Part shown: positions 1 through 7,856 of the stretch, piece by piece
Position numbering within the stretch: the stretch's first letter is position 1
Layout: each line of letters opens with the position of its first letter
Assembly (NCBI GenBank): GCA_028288765.1
Contig: JAQGHQ010000012.1
Coordinates: forward strand, 1 to 40,112
Direction of reading: 5' to 3'
Source: Gemmataceae bacterium
GTDB lineage: Bacteria; Planctomycetota; Planctomycetia; Gemmatales; Gemmataceae
DNA: 40,112 nt
The notes under the pieces: model-generated
What the model was told of the DNA's origin: nothing
Seen by the model: only the letters and a program-made list of their open reading frames with translations
Database searches by the model: none
Program-made: the position numbers and the translations under genes

Positions 1-1637
1 TCGGCCTCGCGGGCCGCCCGTTCAAACACTTTCTCGGCCCGGTCGGTGTTGCCGCTCGACTGGTAGAACGTTCCGACGTTGGCCCGCTGGTTGTAGATCC
101 GCTCCTGGGTCGCGACGTCGGACGCGGGGACGTAGGCGGCGACCTGCTCGAGCCGGGTCTCGTCCTGCTGGACCCGGGCGGCGTCGCCCTGCTTCACGGC
201 GACGGCCAGCCGGTACTCGCGGAAGGAGACGTTGAGCGGGTCCATCTCGATCGCCTTGTCCAGGTCCTTCAGCCCGTCGTCGACCTGCTTGTCGTCGATC
301 TTGGCGGCCCCGCGGACGTAGTACGCGCGGGCGTTCTCCGGGTTGAGCTCGATCGCCTTGTCCAGGTCGGCGATTGCCTTCTTCGGCTGCTCGAGGCCGA
401 GGAACACGAACCCCCGGTCGACCAGTACCTCGACCGCCTGGCCGTCCGTCTCGAGCGCCTCCTCGTAGTCCTGGAGGGCGGCGTCGAGGCTGTTCAGGTA
501 GTAGTTGGCGTCCGCCCGGCGGAGGTAGGCGGCGATGTAGTCCGGCTTGTACTTGAGGGCCTTGGTGAAGTCCCGGGCCGCCTCGTGGTACTTCTCGTTC
601 TTCTTGTCCGTCTCGGCGGCCTTCGCCGCCTTCATCTCCAGCAGCCCCCGGCGGTAGTACGCCTCGGCGTTCTTCTTGTCCAGGTCCAGCGCCTTGTTGT
701 AGGCGGCCAGGGCCGCCGCCGGGTCGCCCTTCGATTCGGCCAGGAGGCCGTCCCGCATCAGCCCCGCGGCCTCCGTGGCGGAGGTCAACCGGAGGACCGG
801 GAAGACCCCGCCCTGGCCGAGCTGGTACGGCTCCTGGTCGGCGTCGAACTCCTTCTTGACGTGCTCGACCACGGCCGGCTTGACGTACTTCGCCAGCCCG
901 TCGAGGGTGACCGTCCCGTCCTTCTCGGCCGCCTCCCCGGCCAGCCCGCGGATGACGAAGTGGAAGAACACCCCGTGCTTGAGCCGGCGGTCCTCCCACG
1001 ACACCTGGCTCTTGCTACAGCTCAGCAGGGCGACCACGTCCCCGCCGGACGGGAGGGCCAGGGAGAAGCCTTTCGAGATGGCCTTCGCGTTCTGCTCCCG
1101 GCCGGTCGACTCGGCGAGCGGGTCGACCCGGCAGGCGTCGACGAGCAGGAGTTTCCGCTTCGCCGGGCACCGCCCGGCCTCCTCGAACACCTGGAGCAGC
1201 GGGACGAGCGTGTCCGTCTTGTTCCACACCGCGTCGTACGGGCAGAAGAACGGCTCCGGGTTCCCCTCGAACTGGAGCCCGTGGCCGGCGAACGCCAGGA
1301 CCAGCGTGTCCTCCGGCTTGCACCGGCCGACGGCCTCTTTGATGGCGGTCCGGATGTTCTGCCCGGTTGGCTTCAGCCGGCCGCCGCCCTGGCTGGTCAA
1401 CAGGGTGATGTCTTCCGCCCGGTAGCCGCCGCCGAGGAGGACGTCGCGCAGCGCGGTCACGTCGTTGCCGGTGCCCTCGAGGTTTCGCAATTCGGCGCTG
1501 CTACGGTATTCGGACACGCCGACGAGGACGGCGTATTTCCGGCCGGCGTCCCCGTCGTCGGCCCGCGCGGCGGGGAACGGGAGGAAGGTTACGGCCGCCA
1601 GGAGCGCGACCCGCAACGGTGAGGGGCGAACGACCAT
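1..1637 (-). CDS. Secreted caspase-like (peptidase C14) protein with TPR repeats, 3' end outside window
   Basis: The frame runs off the left edge, so only about 545 residues from the start are visible. The ATG at 1637 has GAGGG 7 nt upstream. The protein begins with a hydrophobic signal peptide ending near ARADD (about residue 27). It then shows a caspase p20-like fold: YAVLVGVSEY strand, His119 in FAGHG, and Cys169 in LVDACR, which together form the expected catalytic dyad. From about residue 290 to the edge it consists of tetratricopeptide repeats (for example AYYRRGLLEMK, AYYVRGAAKI). Family knowledge: metacaspase/C14 peptidases cleave after basic or acidic residues, and TPRs recruit protein partners. 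Export is inferred from the signal peptide. It is transcribed divergently from the secreted cysteine-peptidase-like gene at 2065. The substrate is unknown. Confidence 0.88.
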   Translation of the reverse strand, partial: MVVRPSPLRVALLAAVTFLPFPAARADDGDAGRKYAVLVGVSEYRSSAELRNLEGTGNDVTALRDVLLGGGYRAEDITLLTSQGGGRLKPTGQNIRTAIKEAVGRCKPEDTLVLAFAGHGLQFEGNPEPFFCPYDAVWNKTDTLVPLLQVFEEAGRCPAKRKLLLVDACRVDPLAESTGREQNAKAISKGFSLALPSGGDVVALLSCSKSQVSWEDRRLKHGVFFHFVIRGLAGEAAEKDGTVTLDGLAKYVKPAVVEHVKKEFDADQEPYQLGQGGVFPVLRLTSATEAAGLMRDGLLAESKGDPAAALAAYNKALDLDKKNAEAYYRRGLLEMKAAKAAETDKKNEKYHEAARDFTKALKYKPDYIAAYLRRADANYYLNSLDAALQDYEEALETDGQAVEVLVDRGFVFLGLEQPKKAIADLDKAIELNPENARAYYVRGAAKIDDKQVDDGLKDLDKAIEMDPLNVSFREYRLAVAVKQGDAARVQQDETRLEQVAAYVPASDVATQERIYNQRANVGTFYQSSGNTDRAEKVFERAAREA

Positions 1638-1684
1638 GAAAGTTCCCTCTGTAACGGGCCGGACGCGGGACGGGGCCTACGGCC

Positions 1685-1728
1685 CTCTCGCGTCATTCCT
1701 ACCTAGCTCTCGCGCTATTCCTACCTAG
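1685..1728. repeat. 22-bp tandem direct repeat upstream of the caspase gene
   Basis: Two adjacent units, 1685-1706 and 1707-1728, match at 20 of 22 positions. Each unit contains CTCTCGCG, two variable bases, then ATTCCTACCTAG. The repeat sits 48-91 bp upstream of the caspase start codon. A period of about two helical turns would suit tandem binding of a regulator, which is inference. Confidence 0.75.
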
Positions 1729-1944
1729 TAAGGCGGACGCGACGGCCAGACCGGACATGAAAAAGTTCAAAAATCCGGTCCGCCCGTTAGCCCGGCCCGC
1801 CGGTCCGGGTTTGGGCGTCTATTCGGGTGGCTTACGGCGCCCATCCGGTCTGTGATTATTCTTTTGGCGTCGCCGACCGTCAAGTAAAAAAGTTCGTACA
1901 AATTTCTATCTAAACGTCGAAACGTCGGCCAACTCAAAAAATGC

Positions 1945-1973
1945 TTGAGCTATCCCGCGGCGGGCTTTACCCT
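1945..1973 (+). promoter_or_regulatory. Possible sigma70-type promoter for the 2065 gene
   Basis: TTGAGC (1945-1950) is followed after 17 nt by TACCCT (1968-1973). The second box matches poorly, so this is only a candidate. It would give a leader of about 85 nt before the ATG at 2065. Confidence 0.25.
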
Positions 1974-2064
1974 AACTTAATTGATCCCGCGCACCGCTCG
2001 AGCGGCCCGACCGTCCGCCCCCCGCCGGGGGACCGTGGACCGCGTAGCGCCGGAGAACTTGCCC

Positions 2065-3726
2065 ATGCCCGCGCCCCGCCCGCCGATCCCCTTGCGGCCC
2101 GCCGCCTACGCCCTCGGCGCGGCCGTTTCCCTCCTCCTGGCGACTACCGCGACCGGGCAGCCGGACCTGACCCGGCAGGACGTGCTGACGAGCGCGAAGC
2201 GGGTATACAAGGACCACGCCAACGAGATCACGAACAAGACCGCCGCCGAGTTCGAGTGGTTCGAGGGCTTCCGCGGGTTCGTCAAGGACTCGAACGCGTC
2301 GTTCGCGGTCGTCGAGAAGGACGTGGCGGTCCCGAAGGGCCGGTTCTTCTCCCTCGCGGACACCAAGGCCCGCCCGGGCGACATGGTCCGGGTGAAGTGG
2401 GCCCAGAAGGGCGAGGACAAATCGGCCCTCCTCATCTACGCCGGGGAGGAGACCTTCCCGGACAGCGACCGGAAGTTCTCATTCTTCATCTACCCGTATC
2501 GGACCCGGCTCGAATACAACACGGTCCCGGCCCGCAAGCACCGCCAGTACCTCAAGACGTGGGAGGACCACTGGAAGATCACCCTCGACCTGCTCTACGA
2601 CTACACGGCCGACAAGAAGCGGGAGGTGGTCGTCGCGGAGAAAGAGATCCCGACTCAGTGGGTGAAAAAGGGCCTGTGGGCGAGCCACGTCTTCATCACC
2701 ACCACGATGCTCAACGGGACCGCCACGTACACCCTCTACCGGGCCAAGCACGATTCGTCGGCCGCGCCGTACCTGACACTCAAGAAGCCGATGATCCACC
2801 ACGCCCAGTTGACCGAGGACTCGTGCTTCTTCGCCGCCTACGCGGACGTGGCGACCTACAAGGGGCTCAACCAGTACGGGTACACGAAGGGCGACGCCCG
2901 GGACCTCGAGAAGGCACTGATCCGCGACGAGGTCGTACACCCGGCCAGCCCGATGCGGCGGCTGGCCGCCGCTTACTTCCGTGCGTTCCTGTACACGCGG
3001 GACGTGCGGCAGAAGGCCGAGCTCCGCAAGACCAAGCCCGGCACCAAGGACGCCTGGTCCGGTCCGGCCGACGAGAGCCTGTCCCGCGCCCTCGAACGGG
3101 GCGAGTTCCTCGGGGACTGGTGGAGCGCCGCGTACGGCCCGCGGTGGAACGACTTCCACCTGACCGACCTCTACAAGGACGGCGTGGCCCCGATCAAGGC
3201 CGGGAAAGAGAAGTTCAAGACGGACTTCCTGACCCTCGCCAAGGAGAGCATCCAGGCCGACGAGCCGTTGATGCTCACCATCGGGTACGCGGCCGACATC
3301 AAGTACCTGCCCGACCCGGATGGCCCGCTGAAGTCGGCCACCTGGGTCAAGCACGGGCACGTCGGGGTCGAGTTCAAGAACCCGAAGAAGTACGGGCACT
3401 GGCTCGTCGTGACCGGCGTCCGCGAGGAGAAGGGCAAGACCTACATCCATTTCTCGACCACCATGACCGGGGCCGCCGACGAGACCGGCAAGTTCTTCGT
3501 GGACCTCGACCACCTGACGGAGCACCTCCTCCTCCGGCCGGACAAGGCGCAGAAACTCGACTCCGAACAACTGATCTGGGTCAAGATCCCCGCCGGCTGG
3601 AAGGCCGGTGACGCCGTGCCCTTTGACGAGTCGGAGGGCCTGGCCCTGGCGAAAGAACCGTACGTCCCGTTCCTGGTGAAACTGACCGGCAAGCCGGTCC
3701 CGGTGAAAGAGAACCGACCCGAGTAA
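2065..3726 (+). CDS. Secreted putative papain/C39-like cysteine peptidase, family not named
   Basis: I chose the ATG at 2065 because GGAGA lies 8 nt upstream and the product then opens with a clean signal peptide (AAYALGAAVSLLLATTATGQ). The frame itself is open further upstream, to 1981. The mature protein of about 520 residues has two suggestive segments: Cys254 in TEDSCFFAAYADVA and His445 in GHWLVVTGV. Spacing and surroundings resemble the Cys and His of papain-like C39-type peptidases, where Cys starts a helix and His sits on a strand. That assignment is inference from the motif only; an inactive or substrate-binding relative is possible. The downstream secreted 1285-residue gene starts 68 bp later and is probably co-transcribed. 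The caspase-like gene is divergent, so several extracytoplasmic peptidase folds lie side by side. Confidence 0.7.
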   Translation: MPAPRPPIPLRPAAYALGAAVSLLLATTATGQPDLTRQDVLTSAKRVYKDHANEITNKTAAEFEWFEGFRGFVKDSNASFAVVEKDVAVPKGRFFSLADTKARPGDMVRVKWAQKGEDKSALLIYAGEETFPDSDRKFSFFIYPYRTRLEYNTVPARKHRQYLKTWEDHWKITLDLLYDYTADKKREVVVAEKEIPTQWVKKGLWASHVFITTTMLNGTATYTLYRAKHDSSAAPYLTLKKPMIHHAQLTEDSCFFAAYADVATYKGLNQYGYTKGDARDLEKALIRDEVVHPASPMRRLAAAYFRAFLYTRDVRQKAELRKTKPGTKDAWSGPADESLSRALERGEFLGDWWSAAYGPRWNDFHLTDLYKDGVAPIKAGKEKFKTDFLTLAKESIQADEPLMLTIGYAADIKYLPDPDGPLKSATWVKHGHVGVEFKNPKKYGHWLVVTGVREEKGKTYIHFSTTMTGAADETGKFFVDLDHLTEHLLLRPDKAQKLDSEQLIWVKIPAGWKAGDAVPFDESEGLALAKEPYVPFLVKLTGKPVPVKENRPE

Positions 3727-3794
3727 CGCCCCCGGGACCGCGCGAGTGGCCCGTTCCTTGTCCACCAGCCTCCGAGTTCCCCGGGAGCTTCCCC

Positions 3795-6700
3795 ATGCCC
3801 CGTCGCCCGTTCCCCGGCCTCTGTGCCCTGGTCGTCGTCCTGGCCGCCGGCCAGCGGGCCGGCGCCGACCCGACTCCCGCCGTCCCGTCACTCACGCCCG
3901 ACCAGCAAAAGCTGCTCGCGACGATGGACGCCGACCTGGCCAAGGACGTGGTCGAGCTCGCCGAGCAGGCGCAGAAGTGGAAGACCCGCCTGGAGGCGAT
4001 CCGCAAGCGGGCCGAGCTCCGCGCCAAGGCGGCCCAGGGGCTCCTCGACGATGATCTCAAGGAGCTCAAGGGCCTCCAGGCCGAAACGCCGACCCAGCTC
4101 CTTCTGGAGATGGCCGAGGTCCTGAAGAAGCGGTCCCCCAAGGTCGCCCAGCAAGTCAAGTTCGTCGAACAGCTCCAGGCGAAGATCAAGGAGGCCGAGG
4201 AGGCCGCCAAGAACGCCCGGTTCGACCCGAAGACGTACTTCGACCTCGACGAGGAGGACTTCCGGGCCGAGGTGCGGGACCTGGCGCTGGCGGCCGCCGG
4301 CCAGGCCCTCCTCAAGAGCGTCGACAAGGACCTGTTCGGCATCCTGGACCAGCTCCGGCACCCGGCCCAGTTCGCCCGCGCGTTCGTCGAAACCGAGCTC
4401 AAGAAGAACTACCTGAACAAGCCCTACCCGGTCGGCGACGTGACGTTCACGCTCGCCCAGCAGGACTTCACCAAATCCGTCTTCTCGGCGGACGCCAACC
4501 TCACCCTGGTGGTCGCCTACAAGGCGGCCGGGGTCGAACTGAAGGCGGCCGGTCTGTACTTCCGGTACGCCCCCGGCAAGCTGCCCGAGCCGGTGCTCGA
4601 CCACGTCAAGGTCGAGGCGACGGGGGTCGACGCGCTCGCGAACAAGGCCCTCAAGAGCCTCGGGGACGAGCTCCCCGATATCGGCCTGCCGATCAAGATC
4701 ACGAACCCGAAGGTCACCGACTTCGACCCGAAGAACGGGGCCAAGGGGGGCAGCCTGAGTTTCGGCGTCGTGGTCGGGCTCGACGACTCGCTCGGGTTCG
4801 GGTCCGCCGACCTCGCCAAGATCACCGCCGCCGTCGTCGTCTCGGCCAAGGGGAAGGTCGAGGTCACCGGCCTGGGCGGGACGATCAAGGGCCAGCTCCC
4901 GATCGGGACCACCGGGCTGATCCTCGACGGCGGGACGATCGCCCTGAAGGGGAAAGAGAAGACGGTGACGATCGGCACCTTCATCTGCCCAGCCACGGGT
5001 GGGAAAGAGGGGATTTCGCTCGACGTGGCACTGACGTTCGGGTTCCCGATCGGCAAGACCGGGCTCGCGTACAAGGGGGCACTCGTCCTCGCCCGGAAAG
5101 AAGTGCTGGGGACGATCGACGGGGTGATTACCAAGGAAAAGGTGACCGGCAACTTCGAGTCCGCGGCCGGCCTCCCGTTCCGGCTGAAGAAGTGCAAGTT
5201 CGAGCTGAACCGGGAGGCACTCACCGCCAGCGGGACCGTGGAAGCGCTGTACGGGGCCGGGAACATCGTCGCCGACCTGTACGAGGGGTTCGACGGGAAC
5301 GGCCGGTTCACGGTCTCGGAAAAGTTCGAGATCGCCAAGGCCGTGAAGACGGAGGCGAGCCTCGCCGGGAGCCACACCCCGGGGTTCAAGAAAATCCGGC
5401 TCGATGGGGTCCTGACGGTGGACGTCGAGGCCCAGCCGCTCGGCACGTTCGGGGCCGTCGTCCACATCACCGCGACCAACGACCCCAGGCCGGTCGTCCA
5501 GGGGACCGCGACGGTCGGGGACGTGACGGTGGAGTTCAAGGCCGCGAACTTCGGCGGGGTGTACGACGCGCTCAAGGCCGCGCTGCTCCAGAAGCGGGAC
5601 GCCCTCTACAAGTACCTGGCCGACCGCGAGAAGGGCGCCCGCCAGTACGCGGCCGACCGGGAGAAGGCGCTCGACAACTGGGTCTACCAGAACGCGAGCA
5701 AGTACGGGGTGGACGCCCTCCGGATCGACCACGGCGGCCCGATCGACACGATGCTCGGCCAGAAGTCTCAGCAGCTGAAGAACGCGGGCAAGCAGCTGGC
5801 CGACTGGCGGGACACGGCCGGGCAGGACCTGGCCCACGTCGGTCATCAGGCGGGCAAGGAGGCCGGCAACCTCGCCCAGGGGGTCTCGGACTTCGCCTCC
5901 AACCCGGTCTCGACGGTGAGCCAGGTGTTCGGGTTCCGGGGCCTCGGGCTGATCGGCGACACGCCCGCCGCACAGGCCCGCGGCGCCCCGGTCCGGGTCG
6001 GGAAGGTGGGCGGGGCGAACGCCGGGTTCGAGCTCGCCGGCCTCGATGTCGATCAGGCGATCCGGGAGCACGTCAAGGACGTTGACAAGCTGGTCCAGGA
6101 CGCGGCCAGCCGGGCCCGGGTGACAGCCCGGCTCGACAAGGTCCTCACCGGCATCGAGAACGAACACGTCCACAAGGCCCGCCACGCCCGGACCGGCCAG
6201 GCGTCGGAGTTGCGGGTCCGGTTCGACCGAGCGACGGCCCACCCGGACGGGGCCGCCGACGCGGTCATCACGTTCGCCGTCCAGGTGAACAGCTTCAAGC
6301 ACGCCCTCGACGTCCACAAGACGTTCGCCAAGCCGACGACGGCGTCCGACATGCATATCGGGGAGATCCGCCTGAAGGGCGTGTACGGGGCGGGTCGGCC
6401 GAAGGTGGAGGTGTCACTCCCCAAGCTCAAGAACGTCTCCGAGTGGGACGCGGACGCCGTGGTCCGGGACCACCTCACGCAGCTGGTCCACCGGCTGCTC
6501 GGGGCGGACGTCGGGGGGCGGTTCGAGGAGCGGCTGTTGGCCCTCCACAACGCCACCGACGAGCCGCTCAAGGTCTGGGTCCAGTTCGAGCGGCACGGGA
6601 AGGACGGGTGGGGGTGGCTGCCGGACGGGCACGGGCCGGACAAGCGGGCGTATTCGTTCACCATCCCGGCGAAGAAGACGCTCTCCCTCCGCACCCCCAA

Positions 6701-7652
6701 CGGGATGGTGGCGGGGCGGACGGCCAGGGTATGGGCCGAGTCGGAATCGGGCCGGGTGTGGGTCAGGAACCACCGGACCGACCTCCAGCTGGTGGACGAG
6801 AAGGACGAGACGGGCGCGACGCGGTACTTCGCCGACACGATGGAACACTACGTGTACACCTTCACGGCCTCGGACGCGCCCCGCACCTTCCGCGAGCGGG
6901 TGGTGGCGGTCAAGAATGCGTCCACGGTCCCGGCCCTGGTCCACGCCGCCGCCCTCTCGCGCGACCCGGACGGCAAGGAGACCTGGGACGCGACCCGGCC
7001 CGGCGGGCTCCTGGTCGAGCCAGGCGCGACGGTGAAGATCCGGCAGGCAAACGGGTGGCTATTGCGGGGGAGTGAGGCGAAGGTCTGGGCCGAGGCCGAG
7101 AAGGGCCAGCAGCCGCACTGGGCGCAGCACCGGACGGCGGCGGTCACGCAAGTGGGCCCGAAGGGGTACAACAGCCGGTCGCTGGGGACGTACCTGTACG
7201 TGCTGGAGCCAGCCGGCCGGCCGGGCGGTCCGGCCGGGCCGGACGCCACCGAGCTCCGCATCCCGGCTGACGCGGGCGGGCAGCCGGTACCACCGCCGGT
7301 GAAGCCGCCGCCGATGCCACCAGTGAAGCCACCGCCACCGATGCCACCAGTAAAGCCGCCACCGCCGGTCCCGCCGCCGGTCGCTCTCGTCGCCGTTCCG
7401 AACGTCACGGGCGTGAGTCTGGACGTGGCAAAGAAGCGGCTCGAGGACGCGGGCCTGACCTTCGCCGTCGTTGTCGGTCGCGATCAGGTTCCCGTGGAGC
7501 GGCACGAGCCCCTCCGCAAGGGGTGGCACGTCGCCAAGCAGAGCCATCCGGCGTCAGAAAAGCCTGACGTCAAGAAAGGGACGACGATCACCTGTACCTT
7601 CGAGCGCGACCCGCCGAAGCCGGTCAGGCGCGACAACCCGAGCCCGGAATAA
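3795..7652 (+). CDS. Large secreted multidomain protein with C-terminal PASTA domain
   Basis: The 1285-residue product starts with a signal peptide (LCALVVVLAAGQRAGA). Residues about 30-150 are charged and heptad-like, suggesting a coiled coil. The middle is beta-rich and unrecognised, with a second charged helical stretch around residues 600-700. Two related segments of about 110 residues follow, near 911-1022 and 1031-1140, sharing RVWAESE/KVWAEAE and NHRTD/QHRTA signatures. A PPVKPPP-type proline hinge (nt 7285-7380) leads to a PASTA domain (about residues 1200-1275: PNVTGVSLDVAKKRLEDAG). PASTA domains bind peptidoglycan or beta-lactam-like ligands in kinases and PBPs; here one sits on an exported non-kinase protein, so cell-surface anchoring is a reasonable inference. 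It is likely in an operon with the putative peptidase at 2065. Confidence 0.85.
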   Translation: MPRRPFPGLCALVVVLAAGQRAGADPTPAVPSLTPDQQKLLATMDADLAKDVVELAEQAQKWKTRLEAIRKRAELRAKAAQGLLDDDLKELKGLQAETPTQLLLEMAEVLKKRSPKVAQQVKFVEQLQAKIKEAEEAAKNARFDPKTYFDLDEEDFRAEVRDLALAAAGQALLKSVDKDLFGILDQLRHPAQFARAFVETELKKNYLNKPYPVGDVTFTLAQQDFTKSVFSADANLTLVVAYKAAGVELKAAGLYFRYAPGKLPEPVLDHVKVEATGVDALANKALKSLGDELPDIGLPIKITNPKVTDFDPKNGAKGGSLSFGVVVGLDDSLGFGSADLAKITAAVVVSAKGKVEVTGLGGTIKGQLPIGTTGLILDGGTIALKGKEKTVTIGTFICPATGGKEGISLDVALTFGFPIGKTGLAYKGALVLARKEVLGTIDGVITKEKVTGNFESAAGLPFRLKKCKFELNREALTASGTVEALYGAGNIVADLYEGFDGNGRFTVSEKFEIAKAVKTEASLAGSHTPGFKKIRLDGVLTVDVEAQPLGTFGAVVHITATNDPRPVVQGTATVGDVTVEFKAANFGGVYDALKAALLQKRDALYKYLADREKGARQYAADREKALDNWVYQNASKYGVDALRIDHGGPIDTMLGQKSQQLKNAGKQLADWRDTAGQDLAHVGHQAGKEAGNLAQGVSDFASNPVSTVSQVFGFRGLGLIGDTPAAQARGAPVRVGKVGGANAGFELAGLDVDQAIREHVKDVDKLVQDAASRARVTARLDKVLTGIENEHVHKARHARTGQASELRVRFDRATAHPDGAADAVITFAVQVNSFKHALDVHKTFAKPTTASDMHIGEIRLKGVYGAGRPKVEVSLPKLKNVSEWDADAVVRDHLTQLVHRLLGADVGGRFEERLLALHNATDEPLKVWVQFERHGKDGWGWLPDGHGPDKRAYSFTIPAKKTLSLRTPNGMVAGRTARVWAESESGRVWVRNHRTDLQLVDEKDETGATRYFADTMEHYVYTFTASDAPRTFRERVVAVKNASTVPALVHAAALSRDPDGKETWDATRPGGLLVEPGATVKIRQANGWLLRGSEAKVWAEAEKGQQPHWAQHRTAAVTQVGPKGYNSRSLGTYLYVLEPAGRPGGPAGPDATELRIPADAGGQPVPPPVKPPPMPPVKPPPPMPPVKPPPPVPPPVALVAVPNVTGVSLDVAKKRLEDAGLTFAVVVGRDQVPVERHEPLRKGWHVAKQSHPASEKPDVKKGTTITCTFERDPPKPVRRDNPSPE

Positions 7653-7856
7653 GGCCGCGCCGGCGTTCGTGGGGCATCGGCGGAAGGTGTTGGACCGACC
7701 GGTTACGCCTGTTTGAAACGGGCGGTACCGGCCGGGCTCGGGCGGGTGGTGACCGGCAGGGCAGGGCCCGTAGGCGGTCTGCCGCCCGAAAAGGCTATCC
7801 GGGTGCAGGCCCGAGTCCGCTTTCCCGTCTGCTCCCGCGTTACGGCGACTACGTGC

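Larger units (their letters stand above)
1638..2064. other. Divergent intergenic region between caspase and peptidase-like genes
   Basis: This 427-bp gap separates two divergent genes and should hold both promoters. It contains a 22-bp tandem direct repeat (1685-1728) and a locally AT-rich stretch around 1755-1925. A possible promoter for the plus-strand gene lies at 1945-1973. I see no coding sequence. Confidence 0.6.

Noticed and set aside
3888..6356. 822-codon minus-strand frame opposite the PASTA-protein gene
   Set aside because: It is antisense to a clear secreted protein and consists of Arg/Gly/Leu/Val/Asp-rich shadow sequence caused by high GC.
7285..7380. Possible CRISPR-like short repeats
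   Set aside because: The repetition is due to codons of the PPVKPPP proline hinge inside a gene; there are no spacers of constant length.
7653..7856. Terminator between the convergent PASTA-protein and matrixin genes
   Set aside because: Only short GC stems such as GGCGG...CCGCC are seen, without a T-run; not strong enough to list.
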